From: CAMREV01 sp051656125
Lineage (GTDB): Bacteria > Bacillota_I > Bacilli_A > Mycoplasmatales > Mycoplasmoidaceae
Length of the DNA: 64,000 nt
Direction: 5' to 3'
Assembly: GCA_051656125.1 (NCBI GenBank)
Contig: JBOGBH010000052.1
Span: forward strand, 337,032 to 401,031
The notes under the pieces were generated by a model that saw only the letters and a program-made list of their open reading frames with translations, did no database searches and was not told the DNA's origin. This document shows, piece after piece, positions 55,394 to 64,000 of the stretch. Positions within the stretch are counted from its first letter, which is position 1, and every line of letters begins with the position of its first letter. The position numbers were made by a program, and so were the translations under genes.

Positions 55394-55609
55394 TTAACAT
55401 ATAACAAAAGTTATTCCATTTATTTCAACAGTATAATTTTTGTACAGTTTTTTCCCTCTTCTATTTTCGTTTTCACCATTAACTAAAATTACGTTTTCAC
55501 TCAAAAAAAACTTAGCATCTGAACCTGATGAAATTGTTCCAGTAACTTTTAAAAATTGCCCTAATTTTATATATTCAGTTGTTATTGGAATAAGTTTTTT
55601 TTCGTTCAT
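55394..55609 (-). CDS. yaaA: S4-domain protein YaaA
   Basis: A 71-residue S4-like RNA-binding protein (KLGQFLKVTGTISSGSDAKFFLSEN, VNGENENRRGKKLY). In Bacillus the homologue lies between dnaN and recF; here it lies between dnaN and gyrB and there is no recF. It may bind the ribosome, as reported for the family. Confidence 0.88.
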   Translation of the reverse strand: MNEKKLIPITTEYIKLGQFLKVTGTISSGSDAKFFLSENVILVNGENENRRGKKLYKNYTVEINGITFVIC

Positions 55610-55656
55610 AATTAATATAATAATTTTAACACATTTTAATGTGTTTTATGTTTATA

Positions 55657-55687
55657 AAAAAACTAGTTTTTAATTAACTAGTTTTTT
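55657..55687 (-). terminator. Terminator after dnaN
   Basis: A 12-bp perfect stem (AAAAAACTAGTT / AACTAGTTTTTT) with a 7-nt loop covers the dnaN stop codon. It should separate dnaA-dnaN transcription from yaaA-gyrB-gyrA. Confidence 0.85.
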
Positions 55688-56790
55688 CTTAAAGGTACTA
55701 AAATTTGTGTAAATTTAACATCGTTTTCATCTTTCAACATTATTGGTTTATTTACGTCTGAAATATAAAATGTTATCTCACTTTTTTCAAATGGTTTTAA
55801 TAAAGAAATTAAATATGAAGCATTGATTTCAAATTCTAATCTGTCTATGTTATTTGACTCAATTTCTAATGTTTCACTAGCCGAACCTATTTCATTACTT
55901 TTAAAAGAAATAAGAATATCATTTCTGCTTATTCTAAAATTAGCAATAGGTTTGTTGTCATTTATGATTAATGATAATCCCCTATTCAAAACATTTTGCA
56001 ATTTATACTTATCTACTTTAAGACTACTAATATAGTCTTGTTGAATTATTTTATCAATTGAAGGAAAATTACCCTCAATGTTTTTTGTAGATATTATTAC
56101 ATTATTAAACTTAATAATTATTTTGTTATCTCTTTTAAAAAAGTGAAATTGAGTATCGCTAGCAATATCTAAAATAGTTCTAATAATTGATGGTTCAATT
56201 ATCATCTTAATTTTATTTCCATTAAAGTGGTACTTAATTAATGATAATTTAAATGTATCAGAAGCAACTGCTCTTAATATGTTCTCTTCTGTTTCAGAAT
56301 CAATTAGAACACCATTGAATACAGATTCTTTTTCAATGTTTGTATTAACTGAAGGAGCTACTTTTTTACTTATTTCAAATAATTGCTTAGCAGATAATAC
56401 AATAGTATCTCATCCACTATTATCAAATTTAAGATTTGGGTATTCTTCTACATTCATGATGTTTATATTTGAATCAAATCTACCTGATTTTATTTTTAGT
56501 AAAGAGTTGTCTATTTTTTCTAATAAGATATCTTCATTATCAAGTTTGGAAACTATGTTTAGTAAAGTTCTTGCTTTTATTAATACAGTTCCTTCTTCAA
56601 ATATTTGTAATCCTTCAGATATTTTGTATATTGAAGAAGAACTTCCATTTGAAGAGGTTAATCTAATTCTATTATCTTTAACTTCTAATAATAGAGATTG
56701 TAAAACAGGGTAAATAATATTTTGTCCAATTATGCTATTACAAAATTTAATTCCATTCAATATTTTATCTTTTTTTACTATTACTTTCAT
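55678..56790 (-). CDS. dnaN: DNA polymerase III beta subunit (sliding clamp)
   Basis: 370 residues. A TGA(Trp) at 56410 joins the two fragments (KFDNSGWDTIVL). The sequence is diverged but keeps the clamp layout: MKVIVKKDKILNGIKFCNSII, SNGSSSSIYKI, and the C-terminal NKPIMLKD...ILVPLR. It follows dnaA by 81 bp. Confidence 0.93.
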
Positions 56791-56871
56791 GTTTTAACCC
56801 TTATTTATTTGTTGTTTTTATTTAAATTATATTATTATTAACAATGTTGGAACTGTTATATGTGTGGGAAA

Positions 56872-58218
56872 CTATATATTGTTTATTAAATTATTAATAA
56901 ATTTATTTAAATCGCTATCAGTTTCTATCATCTTTTTTATTTTTTTATATGCTTCTAAAATAGTTGAGTGATCTCTATTTGAAAAAAATGTCCCAATCTC
57001 AGCATATGACATATTCATTTTTTCTCTCAATACATATATGCATATTTGTCTTGCAAATGCCACTTCTTTTGTTCTTATTTTAGAAACAATTAATTCTTTA
57101 CTTACACTATAAGTCATGGCAACTGTTTCTATTATAATATTGGGACTAACTTTGTAACCAGAATTAACTAATCCATTGTCTAATTCTATATCCAATAATT
57201 CTTTTATTTTTTCTTCATTAATTGTAAAATTTTCTTCTTCTTCGATACTCACTTGAAAAATTATTTTATTAATAACTCCTTCTAATGATCTTATGTCTGA
57301 ATTAAATCTATTTGCAATAAATTTAATTGAATTATTTGAAAATTTTATACCGTTAATATCTTTATCAATTTTATGTTTTATTATTTCACAAATTGTATCC
57401 AAATCTGGTTTATCTAATTTGATAGTTAAACCAGAATTAAATCTTGATATCATTCTGTTATCAATTTTAAGTTCATTTGGATTTCTATCTGAACTTATAA
57501 TGATTTTTTTATTGTTTTTAATATAGTAATTAAATATATTAAAAAAAATTTCATTCATTTTATCTTTGTTAGAAAGAAATTGTATGTCATCTACTATTAA
57601 GACATCATATGAATCAAATGATTTTTTATATTCTTCTATCTCTTTTCCACCATATGACATATATTCGTATGATTCTCTTACAAAGTCCTCAATATTCATA
57701 TATTTAACAATTAAATCTCTTTCTTTTTTTAGTTCAATTCCAATGGCATTAATAATGTGCGTCTTTCCTAAACCTGTGTTTCCATAGACAAAGAAAGGAT
57801 TGTATTTATTTTGTTCATCATCACATATTTGCTTCGCTGCTTTTAATAACTTTTTATTAAATTTTCCAACAATAAAATTATCAAAAGTTAATTTGTAATT
57901 AAGATTATCTTTTACTTCTTTAATTTTTTCTATTTTATTTTCATCTTGTTTTTTAACTTCGCCTTTATATGAATATTTAATTATCATATTCTGATTTGTT
58001 AATTCTAAAAATAATTCATAAATTTTATCTGCAAATTCTTCTTCAATTATTTTTTTTGAAAATTCATTTGGGGCTTCAATAACAACATGATTATTTTCAA
58101 TCTTCGTTATGTTGGTTTTTAAAAAAAAATTTTCATAAAAATTTTGATTTTCAATGAAATTTTGCATCTTAATTTGAATATTAACCCAAACCTTTTTTAA
58201 AAATTCTTTATTTTGCAT
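56872..58218 (-). CDS. dnaA: Chromosomal replication initiator DnaA
   Basis: 448 residues. Domain III has Walker A GNTGLGKTH (about residue 147) and Walker B VLIVDDIQFLSNKDK. Domain IV has the DnaA-box-binding signature SNRDHSTILEAYKKI. The N-terminal domain I is present (FLKKVWVNIQIKMQN). It is divergent from rpmH. Confidence 0.97.
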   Translation of the reverse strand: MQNKEFLKKVWVNIQIKMQNFIENQNFYENFFLKTNITKIENNHVVIEAPNEFSKKIIEEEFADKIYELFLELTNQNMIIKYSYKGEVKKQDENKIEKIKEVKDNLNYKLTFDNFIVGKFNKKLLKAAKQICDDEQNKYNPFFVYGNTGLGKTHIINAIGIELKKERDLIVKYMNIEDFVRESYEYMSYGGKEIEEYKKSFDSYDVLIVDDIQFLSNKDKMNEIFFNIFNYYIKNNKKIIISSDRNPNELKIDNRMISRFNSGLTIKLDKPDLDTICEIIKHKIDKDINGIKFSNNSIKFIANRFNSDIRSLEGVINKIIFQVSIEEEENFTINEEKIKELLDIELDNGLVNSGYKVSPNIIIETVAMTYSVSKELIVSKIRTKEVAFARQICIYVLREKMNMSYAEIGTFFSNRDHSTILEAYKKIKKMIETDSDLNKFINNLINNI

Positions 58219-58339
58219 TTATTAGCCTATTTAAGTATTATAAATAATTAGTTTTATTATAACCTATAATGTGGTAAAATATTTAATGCTTGTTATTTAG
58301 TAACATACATATATATTTAATGGGCTTATAGAGGAAAAA
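58219..58339. other. Divergent dnaA-rpmH spacer, candidate origin region
   Basis: 121 bp of very AT-rich sequence. It has a -10 (TATAAT) for rpmH at 58265-58270 and, on the minus strand, -10 boxes at 58237-58242 and 58256-58261 for dnaA. A 7/9 match to the DnaA box (TGTGGTAAA) is at 58270-58278 and another (TGTGGGAAA) is in the dnaA-dnaN spacer at 56863-56871. Transcription runs away from this point on both sides, as at bacterial origins. No box cluster is visible. Confidence 0.5.
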
Positions 58340-58483
58340 ATGAAAAGAACTTATCAACCTAACAAGAGAAGAAAATTCAAAAAACATGGTTTTTTATCTA
58401 GAAGTAAGTCAACTGCTGGTAAGAACGTAATTAGTAGAAGAAGACAAAAAGGTAGACACAACTTAACTGTTTCTGATGAATAA
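58340..58483 (+). CDS. rpmH: 50S ribosomal protein L34
   Basis: L34 (47 residues): MKRTYQPNKRRKFKKHGFLSR, then NVISRRRQKGRHNLTVSDE. An AGAGGA site is upstream. It overlaps rnpA by 8 bp and is divergent from dnaA, the classic arrangement. Confidence 0.97.
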   Translation: MKRTYQPNKRRKFKKHGFLSRSKSTAGKNVISRRRQKGRHNLTVSDE

Positions 58484-58808
58484 AAAATATCGATTAAATA
58501 AAGTTTTGTTTAATGATGTTTTTAAAGCTAGCAAAATTTCTCATTCTGATAATTTTATTATTAAATTTAAAAAGAATTCAGAACAAAAAGCTAGGATTGG
58601 AATATCTACATCAAAAAAGTTTTTTAAGAGTTCTGTTTTAAGAAATAAAATTAAAAGACAAATAAGATCAATGTTGCAACCAATTGTTTCTCAAATGAAA
58701 AATTTTGATTTAATAATTATTGCTAAAAATGAATACAATATTAATTCTTATGAAAAACAAAAAGAAGAATTAATATCTTTAATTAAAAAAAATAATATTT
58801 TAGATTAG
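58476..58808 (+). CDS. rnpA: Ribonuclease P protein component
   Basis: RNase P protein subunit (110 residues), which helps the RNA subunit mature tRNA 5' ends. The RNR motif is SSVLRNKIKRQIRSM, and the N-terminal FNDVFKASK and the central GISTSKKFFK fit the family. It starts inside the last codons of rpmH. Confidence 0.94.
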   Translation: MNKKYRLNKVLFNDVFKASKISHSDNFIIKFKKNSEQKARIGISTSKKFFKSSVLRNKIKRQIRSMLQPIVSQMKNFDLIIIAKNEYNINSYEKQKEELISLIKKNNILD

Positions 58809-58821
58809 GAAGGGATAAAAA

Positions 58822-59979
58822 ATGAGAGAGTTTATACTTAAAAATAATAATATAGTTAACAACTCTGTTTTTGTATCTTCTCCTGTTTGAAGTAGAACTA
58901 TTGACACAAAAGAAAAATCTAAAAATGATGTTAAAAAAGTTTTTAAAATAATATTAAAGTCATTTAAGTTTTTAATTTATTCTTTTTTGTTACTTATGGG
59001 TCTTTGAGGTTGTTTTCAAACTATGGCTGAAGGTGAGACACAAACTAGTGTTATTCTTGGAAATGGTTTAGAGTTTGGTTATTTATTTGGAACTACTGGA
59101 GATGTGAGGTATGACCTAAGCGGTAGGTTGGATGCCAATTATTACACATATGCAATAAATCAATTTAATTTTAATTATGGTCCCTTTTATGCCTTGTTCG
59201 TCTTTCCTGGAGCTTCACTAGTTTTAACTATTATGTATTCAATGAAAGATGCATGAGGTGGATTAAATGCCTTATTAGCCATTTTCTTATTACTATTAAT
59301 TATTAGGGTAATTACTCTTTTAATCTCAATTAGATCTACTATTCAAAACGAAAAGATGCAAGAGATTCAAGGTAAAGTAGCTGAAATTAATGCAAAATAT
59401 AAAGATCTCAAGGATGCAGAATCAAGGCAGAAGAAACAAATAGAAGTCTCTGCAATTTATAAAAAACATAGTGTAAAACCATTTGCTGCTTTTGAACAAA
59501 TATTTATTACTATGCCAATATTCTTAATTGTATATAGAGTTATTACAATAATAAGACCCTTAAAGGACACTAGCTTATTTAATATTTGAAACTTATCTGA
59601 AACTCCTATGGAACAAATCTTTAGCAATATAGCAGATGGTGGTTGAGTTTATATTTTCTTCTTATTACTTGTTGTTCCTGTACAAATATTTTCGCAAAAA
59701 TTACCTCAGATCTTATCTAAAAAAAGAAGTTCAGCTGCTAAAGCTATTAGTAGTAAAGGTAATGACCAAATGAAAAAAATGAAAACTATTCAAACAGTAA
59801 TGATGGTATTCATGGCATTCATCTTAGTAACATCTGCAACAGGTATTGGGCTTTACTGGTTCCTGAGTTCAATATTTAGTATTTTGCAAACACTATTCTT
59901 GCATAAATTAATAATGAATGGCAAAAAGAAAAATAGAAAAACAAGTAAGATTCTTGAAGAGCTAGGTATTCAAACTTAA
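58822..59979 (+). CDS. yidC: Membrane protein insertase YidC
   Basis: 385 residues with several TGA Trp codons. A hydrophobic N-terminal segment ends in a lipobox-like LWGC (Cys64), as in Gram-positive YidC/SpoIIIJ lipoproteins. The core hydrophobic helices follow (GPFYALFVFPGASLVLTIMY, FITMPIFLIVYRVI, IGLYWFLSSIFSILQT), with a charged cytoplasmic hairpin at about residues 175-220. An AGGAAGGG site precedes the ATG. It overlaps ksgA by 1 bp. Confidence 0.92.
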
Positions 59980-60782
59980 TGAATAATAAAGAATTAATAA
60001 AACATTTAAAAGAAACAAATTTTATTCCATCTAAAAAGATGGGACAAAATTTTTTAATTTGTAATAACTATAAGAATTTAATTGTTGATAGTTTAGATAT
60101 TCAATCAGAAGACAATATTATCGAAATTGGTCCAGGATTTGGAGCTCTAACTTCATTAATACTAAATAAAACAAATAAACTTAAATTAGTAGAATTAGAT
60201 AAAAGAATTCATTCACATTTAAAAGAAAAATTTTTAGAAATAGAAATTATTAATAACAATATATTGGATATAAATTTGGATGATCTTTGTGTTAAAGATG
60301 AACCTAATAAAATTATTTCCAATTTACCATACTCGATTTCTTCCAAAGCGATTGTAAAAATTATTAAATGCAATTATATTAATTCTTCTATTTTAATGAT
60401 TCAAAAAGAAGTAGCTGAAAGAATTGTAGCTAAAGAAGGTTCGAAAAATTACAATGGATTTTCAGTTTTTATTCAATTAGTTTGCGATGTTAAAAAACTA
60501 TTTGATGTTCCTAATACTGTTTTTTATCCTAAACCAAATGTTACTTCTTCAGTTATTAAATTATCTAGAAAAGATAATTTAGATTTTGATATTGATAAAA
60601 TGGAAAAATTTATTAGAAAATGTTTTGGACAAAAAAGGAAAACAATTTTTAATAACCTTAAAGAATTTTTTAATCAAGAAGATATTACTAATGCCTTATT
60701 TCAATTAAAAATTGACAAAAATAAAAGACCTGAAAATTTATTACTGGAAGACTACCAAAAATTGTTTTTACTAATTATATAA
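59979..60782 (+). CDS. ksgA: 16S rRNA dimethyladenosine transferase
   Basis: Dimethylates two adjacent adenines near the 3' end of 16S rRNA; 267 residues. SAM-binding motif IIEIGPGFGALT, acidic VELDKRI, and catalytic NLPYSIS are present. The C-terminal RKCFGQKRKTIFNNL is also typical. The start is coupled to the yidC stop (TAATG). Confidence 0.96.
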   Translation: MNNKELIKHLKETNFIPSKKMGQNFLICNNYKNLIVDSLDIQSEDNIIEIGPGFGALTSLILNKTNKLKLVELDKRIHSHLKEKFLEIEIINNNILDINLDDLCVKDEPNKIISNLPYSISSKAIVKIIKCNYINSSILMIQKEVAERIVAKEGSKNYNGFSVFIQLVCDVKKLFDVPNTVFYPKPNVTSSVIKLSRKDNLDFDIDKMEKFIRKCFGQKRKTIFNNLKEFFNQEDITNALFQLKIDKNKRPENLLLEDYQKLFLLII

Positions 60783-60804
60783 TACAACAATTTAATTTTT
60801 TATA

Positions 60805-60828
60805 TATAATAAATTTTAAAACTATAAT
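60805..60828 (+). promoter_or_regulatory. Two candidate -10 boxes before the aldo-keto reductase gene
   Basis: TATAAT occurs at 60805-60810 and 60823-60828 in the 68-bp spacer, and a clear AAAGGA ribosome site lies before the ATG at 60851. Either box could start the transcript. Confidence 0.4.
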
Positions 60829-60850
60829 TAAAAATATAAAAGGAAAAGTT

Positions 60851-61693
60851 ATGAATAAATTTTTACAATCAAAAATTGGTTATGGAACATATAAAGTTAC
60901 AAATCAAGATGAACTAAATAATGCAATTAAATGAGCAATACTTGCTAAATATGATTTTATAGATACTGCTGCTTTTTATAAAAATGAGACACAAATAGGC
61001 AAGGCAATTAGAAAATTTAAAAAAGAATTTCCAAAAAAAGAAATTTTACCTATTCAAACTAAAATATTTCCTAATAATTTTAATAAAAATATTGTTTCAG
61101 AGCTTAAAATATCTTTAAAAAAATTAGGTAATTTACAATCTATTGAAGCTTGTTTGCTACATAGACCTCATGTGGATAATACAATGAATGTTAAAGCATG
61201 AAAAGAATTAATTAAATGTCAAAAATTAGGATTAGTTAAATACATTGGTGTATCTAACTTTGAACCTGACATGATTAGAATTTTATACAATGAAACAGGT
61301 GTTATACCTCAAATCGTTCAAGATGAAGCAAGTGTTAATTCAATTAGAAATGATAGAATAAAGTTTTCAAAAGATAACAACATAATGATGCAAGGCTGAA
61401 GACCAATGGGTTTATTAGAAAAAAATATTAAATCTCAACTATTAAAAAAAATGGCTAAAAAATATAAATGTGATATCTCTGATATATTAATTGCTTTCTC
61501 TGTTGCTAAGGGTTATGTTCCAGTTGTTAAATCATCAAATGAAAAAAGAATTTATGCTAATGTTAAGGCTTTAAAAATTAAATTAAAGAAAGAAGATGTT
61601 ATTGAATTAGAGCTTAATTTAAATGAACATCAATCAACTATTTCTTCCGGAACAGATAGCTATGCTTTTTTATCTTTAAAAAATAAGGCTTAA
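60851..61693 (+). CDS. Aldo-keto reductase
   Basis: NAD(P)H-dependent carbonyl reductase of 280 residues; three TGA Trp codons. The catalytic tetrad is visible as D38, Y43 (FIDTAAFY), K71 (QTKIF) and H104 (LLHRPH). Other family motifs are IGVSNFEPD and, near the C-terminus, a cofactor segment VPVVKSSNEKRI. The substrate is unknown. It is followed by ispE 8 bp downstream. Confidence 0.92.
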
Positions 61694-61701
61694 AACCAAA
61701 A

Positions 61702-62454
61702 GTGTTAATTAAATCATACTCAAAAGTTAATTTATTTCTGATTGTTAGTAATAAGAAATATAAAGATCTTCATAAAATAAAATCATTATTTCTTTTAAAT
61801 AGAGATATATATGATGAAATAGAAATTAATAAATCTGATTCATTAAAAATAAATTATTTTAAAGAAAACAAAAAAATATCTATTAATAATTGCAATGTTA
61901 ATAGAATTCTTTTATTTATTAAAGAAAAATATTATATTGACATTAATTTTGATATAAGAATTAATAAAAAAATTCCTATTGGATCTGGTATTGGTGGTTC
62001 TTCTTCTAATGCTGCATATGTTGCTAAATATATTTTAGATTTAAATAATATTGATTATAAAAATGATTATGAATCATTTATAGAAATAGGATCTGATATA
62101 CCATTTTTTTTATCTGGCTTTGAATGTGCATATGTTTCTGAATATGGTAATAAAATAATTAAAAAAAAGAAACCTAAGATAAGTTATGAAATTATTTTTA
62201 ACGATATAGAAATATCAACAAAAGATGTATATGACAATTTTTATAATAATAAGAATCCCAATATATTTAGAAACTATTTTTTTCAAATGTTCTTTATAAA
62301 AATAAAAAAATATAATTTATTAATAAATGATCTTCAAGAATCGTGTTTTAGCCTAAATTATGATTTCAAAAAAAAATTTATGAAAGAAAAAAATGATAAT
62401 AAATTTACTTTCTTAATTGGTTCTGGTTCAAGCTTCATAAGATTAGTAAAATAA
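61702..62454 (+). CDS. ispE: 4-diphosphocytidyl-2-C-methyl-D-erythritol kinase
   Basis: GHMP kinase of the MEP pathway, 250 residues, starting at GTG. The start SYSKVNLFL and the ATP-binding loop PIGSGIGGSSSNAA are diagnostic, with GSDIPFFL next and GSGSSF at the C-terminus. It is rather short and Lys/Ile/Asn-rich. The ribosome site is weak, so it may be translated by coupling to the upstream gene. Confidence 0.88.
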   Translation: MLIKSYSKVNLFLIVSNKKYKDLHKIKSLFLLNRDIYDEIEINKSDSLKINYFKENKKISINNCNVNRILLFIKEKYYIDINFDIRINKKIPIGSGIGGSSSNAAYVAKYILDLNNIDYKNDYESFIEIGSDIPFFLSGFECAYVSEYGNKIIKKKKPKISYEIIFNDIEISTKDVYDNFYNNKNPNIFRNYFFQMFFIKIKKYNLLINDLQESCFSLNYDFKKKFMKEKNDNKFTFLIGSGSSFIRLVK

Positions 62455-62511
62455 TAACTCATCACTTGATGTATTTATATTTTAACTTGTATATTTTTAA
62501 CAAATTTTAAA

Positions 62512-62517
62512 TATAAT
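62512..62517 (+). promoter_or_regulatory. Candidate -10 box for the DUF262-HNH gene
   Basis: TATAAT in the 133-bp spacer after ispE, 70 bp before the ATG at 62588. An AGAAAGAT-type purine-rich stretch lies before the start. The spacer and promoter suggest the nuclease-methylase pair is a separate unit. Confidence 0.35.
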
Positions 62518-62587
62518 GAATTTATAAAATATTTAAGATATAACAAATATTTTTGTAAAGAAAATTAGTTAGAAAAGAAAGATAATA

Positions 62588-63832
62588 ATGAGTTTAATAA
62601 ATAATACAATGGTAATTACACCAATGAAACTAAAAATAAGAGATTTAGTAGTGGGTTATTATTGAGATACAATAAGTGATGGTAAGGACATATATGGTTG
62701 AAATGGTAAATTAAAAATTCAACCAAAATTTCAAAGAAATTTTGTTTATGAAGAATCTAGGCAAGAAAAGTTAATTATTTCAATTTTAAAAAATTTTCCT
62801 ATAAATGCCATTTACTTCTACCAACCTAAGAAGGGCGAAGAATATTATGAATTATTAGATGGACAACAAAGAATAGTCAGCATATGTAATTTTTATATTG
62901 GCAATTTATCAATTAATATAGGGGGGGATGGAAAGGACAAGACATGCCTTCCTTATAAAAATATTGGAAATGACTTGCAAAAAATTTTTTTAGATTATGA
63001 ATTAGATATTAACATTTGTAATGGCTCCGCCAATGATAGAATAGATTGATTTAAAACTATAAATATAGGTAATGAACCATTAAAAGATCAAGAAATATTA
63101 AATTCTAATATTTCTCCTAGTGATTGATTAGAAGACGCAAAATCATATTTTAGTTCAACAGATGGTGGAGGCTATAAAATAGGGAAGCATTATATTAGCG
63201 GAGAAGTTAAGAGACAAAAATATTTAGAAACTGCTTTAAAATGACGTGTTACTTATGAAAATAAAATAAATAATACAAAAAAAGATATTCAGGAGTATAT
63301 GTATTCTCAACAAGAAAAAAACAATGCTAAAGATTTAATAAATTTTTTTGAAACTATAATTGATTGAATAAAAGCAACATTCCCCTTAGTTTCTCCTTTG
63401 AAAAATATGGATTCTGTTGATTGAGGAAGGCTATATAGTGAATATCACAATAAGGACCCTAAATTTAGTAGAGAAGAAATAATAAAATTATTAAAATATT
63501 TTCCTACAGTTAAAGACATTAAAACAATAGGAGTTTATGAGTATTTACTCACAAAAAATGAAAAATATTTACAACCTAGAAAATTTGAAGATGCAGATAA
63601 GGAAAGGAAGCTTCAAGAGCAAGGAGGTATTTGTAATATCTGTGGAAAAGAGTTATTGGATATTAACCAAGCAAAAGGAGATCATATAAAACCATTTGCT
63701 GAGGGAGGTAGAACTGAATATTCTAACCTGCAAATACTTTGTGGTTATTGCAACGGAGAAAAAGGAAAAAAATATTTTATAAGTAAATTAGATTTAAATT
63801 TTCTAGAAAATAAGGAAAATAGAAATGGGTAG
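62588..63832 (+). CDS. DUF262-HNH nuclease (restriction-like)
   Basis: 414 residues with several TGA Trp codons. The N-terminal DUF262 (ParB/Srx-like, GmrS-type) domain has QPKFQRNF at 45-52 and the hallmark LLDGQQR with DGQQR at 91-95. A helical middle follows. The C-terminal HNH domain has Cys349/Cys352, Asp365-His366 (GDHIKPFAEGG), an Asn near 380, and Cys385/Cys388. DUF262-HNH proteins are typically NTP-stimulated DNA nucleases of type IV or phage-defence systems. It overlaps the following methyltransferase gene by 8 bp, so they are co-translated. The combination points to a restriction-modification or defence pair. Confidence 0.88.
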
Positions 63833-64000
63833 AGAAAATTTAGGTAATGCAAAGAAAAATCAAAATGATGAATTCTACACAAAATATGAAACAATTTGTA
63901 AAGAACTAAGAAGTGATGAATATAAAAAACAATTAAAGGGCAAAGTTATTTATTGCAATTGTGATGATGCTAAGCATTCTGAATTTTGAAGATACTTTGT
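63825..64000 (+). CDS. EcoRI-family adenine-specific DNA methyltransferase (5' part)
   Basis: The first 58 codons of a gene that runs off the right edge. MGRENLGNAKKNQNDEFYTKY and GKVIYCNCDDAKHSEFWRYF match the start of the EcoRI-type adenine methylase family (NAKxxKxDEFYT, VxCNCDDPxxSNF). The catalytic NPP[YF] motif is beyond the window. It starts within the DUF262-HNH gene. Confidence 0.82.

Overview
The window comes from a mollicute (mycoplasma). It is very AT-rich, and UGA is read as tryptophan throughout: almost every conserved gene carries in-frame TGA codons exactly where its family has Trp (for example the terminal Trp of S8 and S14). All coordinates here assume translation table 4. 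Gene content and order resemble the Mycoplasma pneumoniae group: deoD-deoA-cdd-manB, ftsH-hpt, an FtsX-type ABC pair plus parA next to dnaA, and rpmH-rnpA-yidC-ksgA. The MEP-pathway genes ispE and ispF, the absence of recognisable P1/HMW adhesion genes and the very long coiled-coil protein would suit the M. penetrans/M. iowae (Malacoplasma) branch; that placement is an inference.

Region 1 (1-6443, minus): one uninterrupted reading frame of at least 2147 codons for a giant coiled-coil, repeat-containing protein. Its C-terminus lies beyond the left edge.

Region 2 (6579-22964, minus): the S10-spc-alpha ribosomal protein operon, from rpsJ to rplQ, with secY, adk, map, infA and rpoA. It is ordinary in order, but a 273-residue coiled-coil gene sits between rplR and rpsE, S5 has a long repetitive N-terminal extension, and L22 and L29 have charged C-terminal extensions.

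Region 3 (23080-31828, minus): scpB, scpA, plsC, truA, the ECF transporter core (ecfT and two ATPases) and ileS. Region 4 (31917-40851): a small 2-TM protein (+), the nucleoside salvage operon manB-cdd-deoA-deoD (-), a TrxR-like flavoprotein (+) facing thiol peroxidase (-), tyrS and a YgjP-like metalloprotease (+), then a degenerate HAD protein (-). Three tail-to-tail gene pairs here share palindromic terminators that lie in or overlap the coding ends. Region 5 (40861-49260, minus): ftsH, hpt, ispF and a large FtsX-like exporter with its ATPase.

Region 6 (49261-58483) is the replication-origin neighbourhood. It holds an AT-rich 445-bp spacer with five regularly spaced palindromes, a ParA ATPase and a small basic protein with a ribbon-helix-helix-like tail (a plasmid-type partition module), then gyrA, gyrB, yaaA, dnaN and dnaA on the minus strand. 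Transcription diverges at 58219-58339, followed by rpmH, rnpA, yidC and ksgA (+).

Region 7 (60851-64000, plus): an aldo-keto reductase, ispE, and at the right edge a DUF262-HNH nuclease overlapping the start of an EcoRI-family adenine methyltransferase, probably a restriction-modification pair. I saw no tRNA or rRNA genes, CRISPR arrays or insertion sequences.
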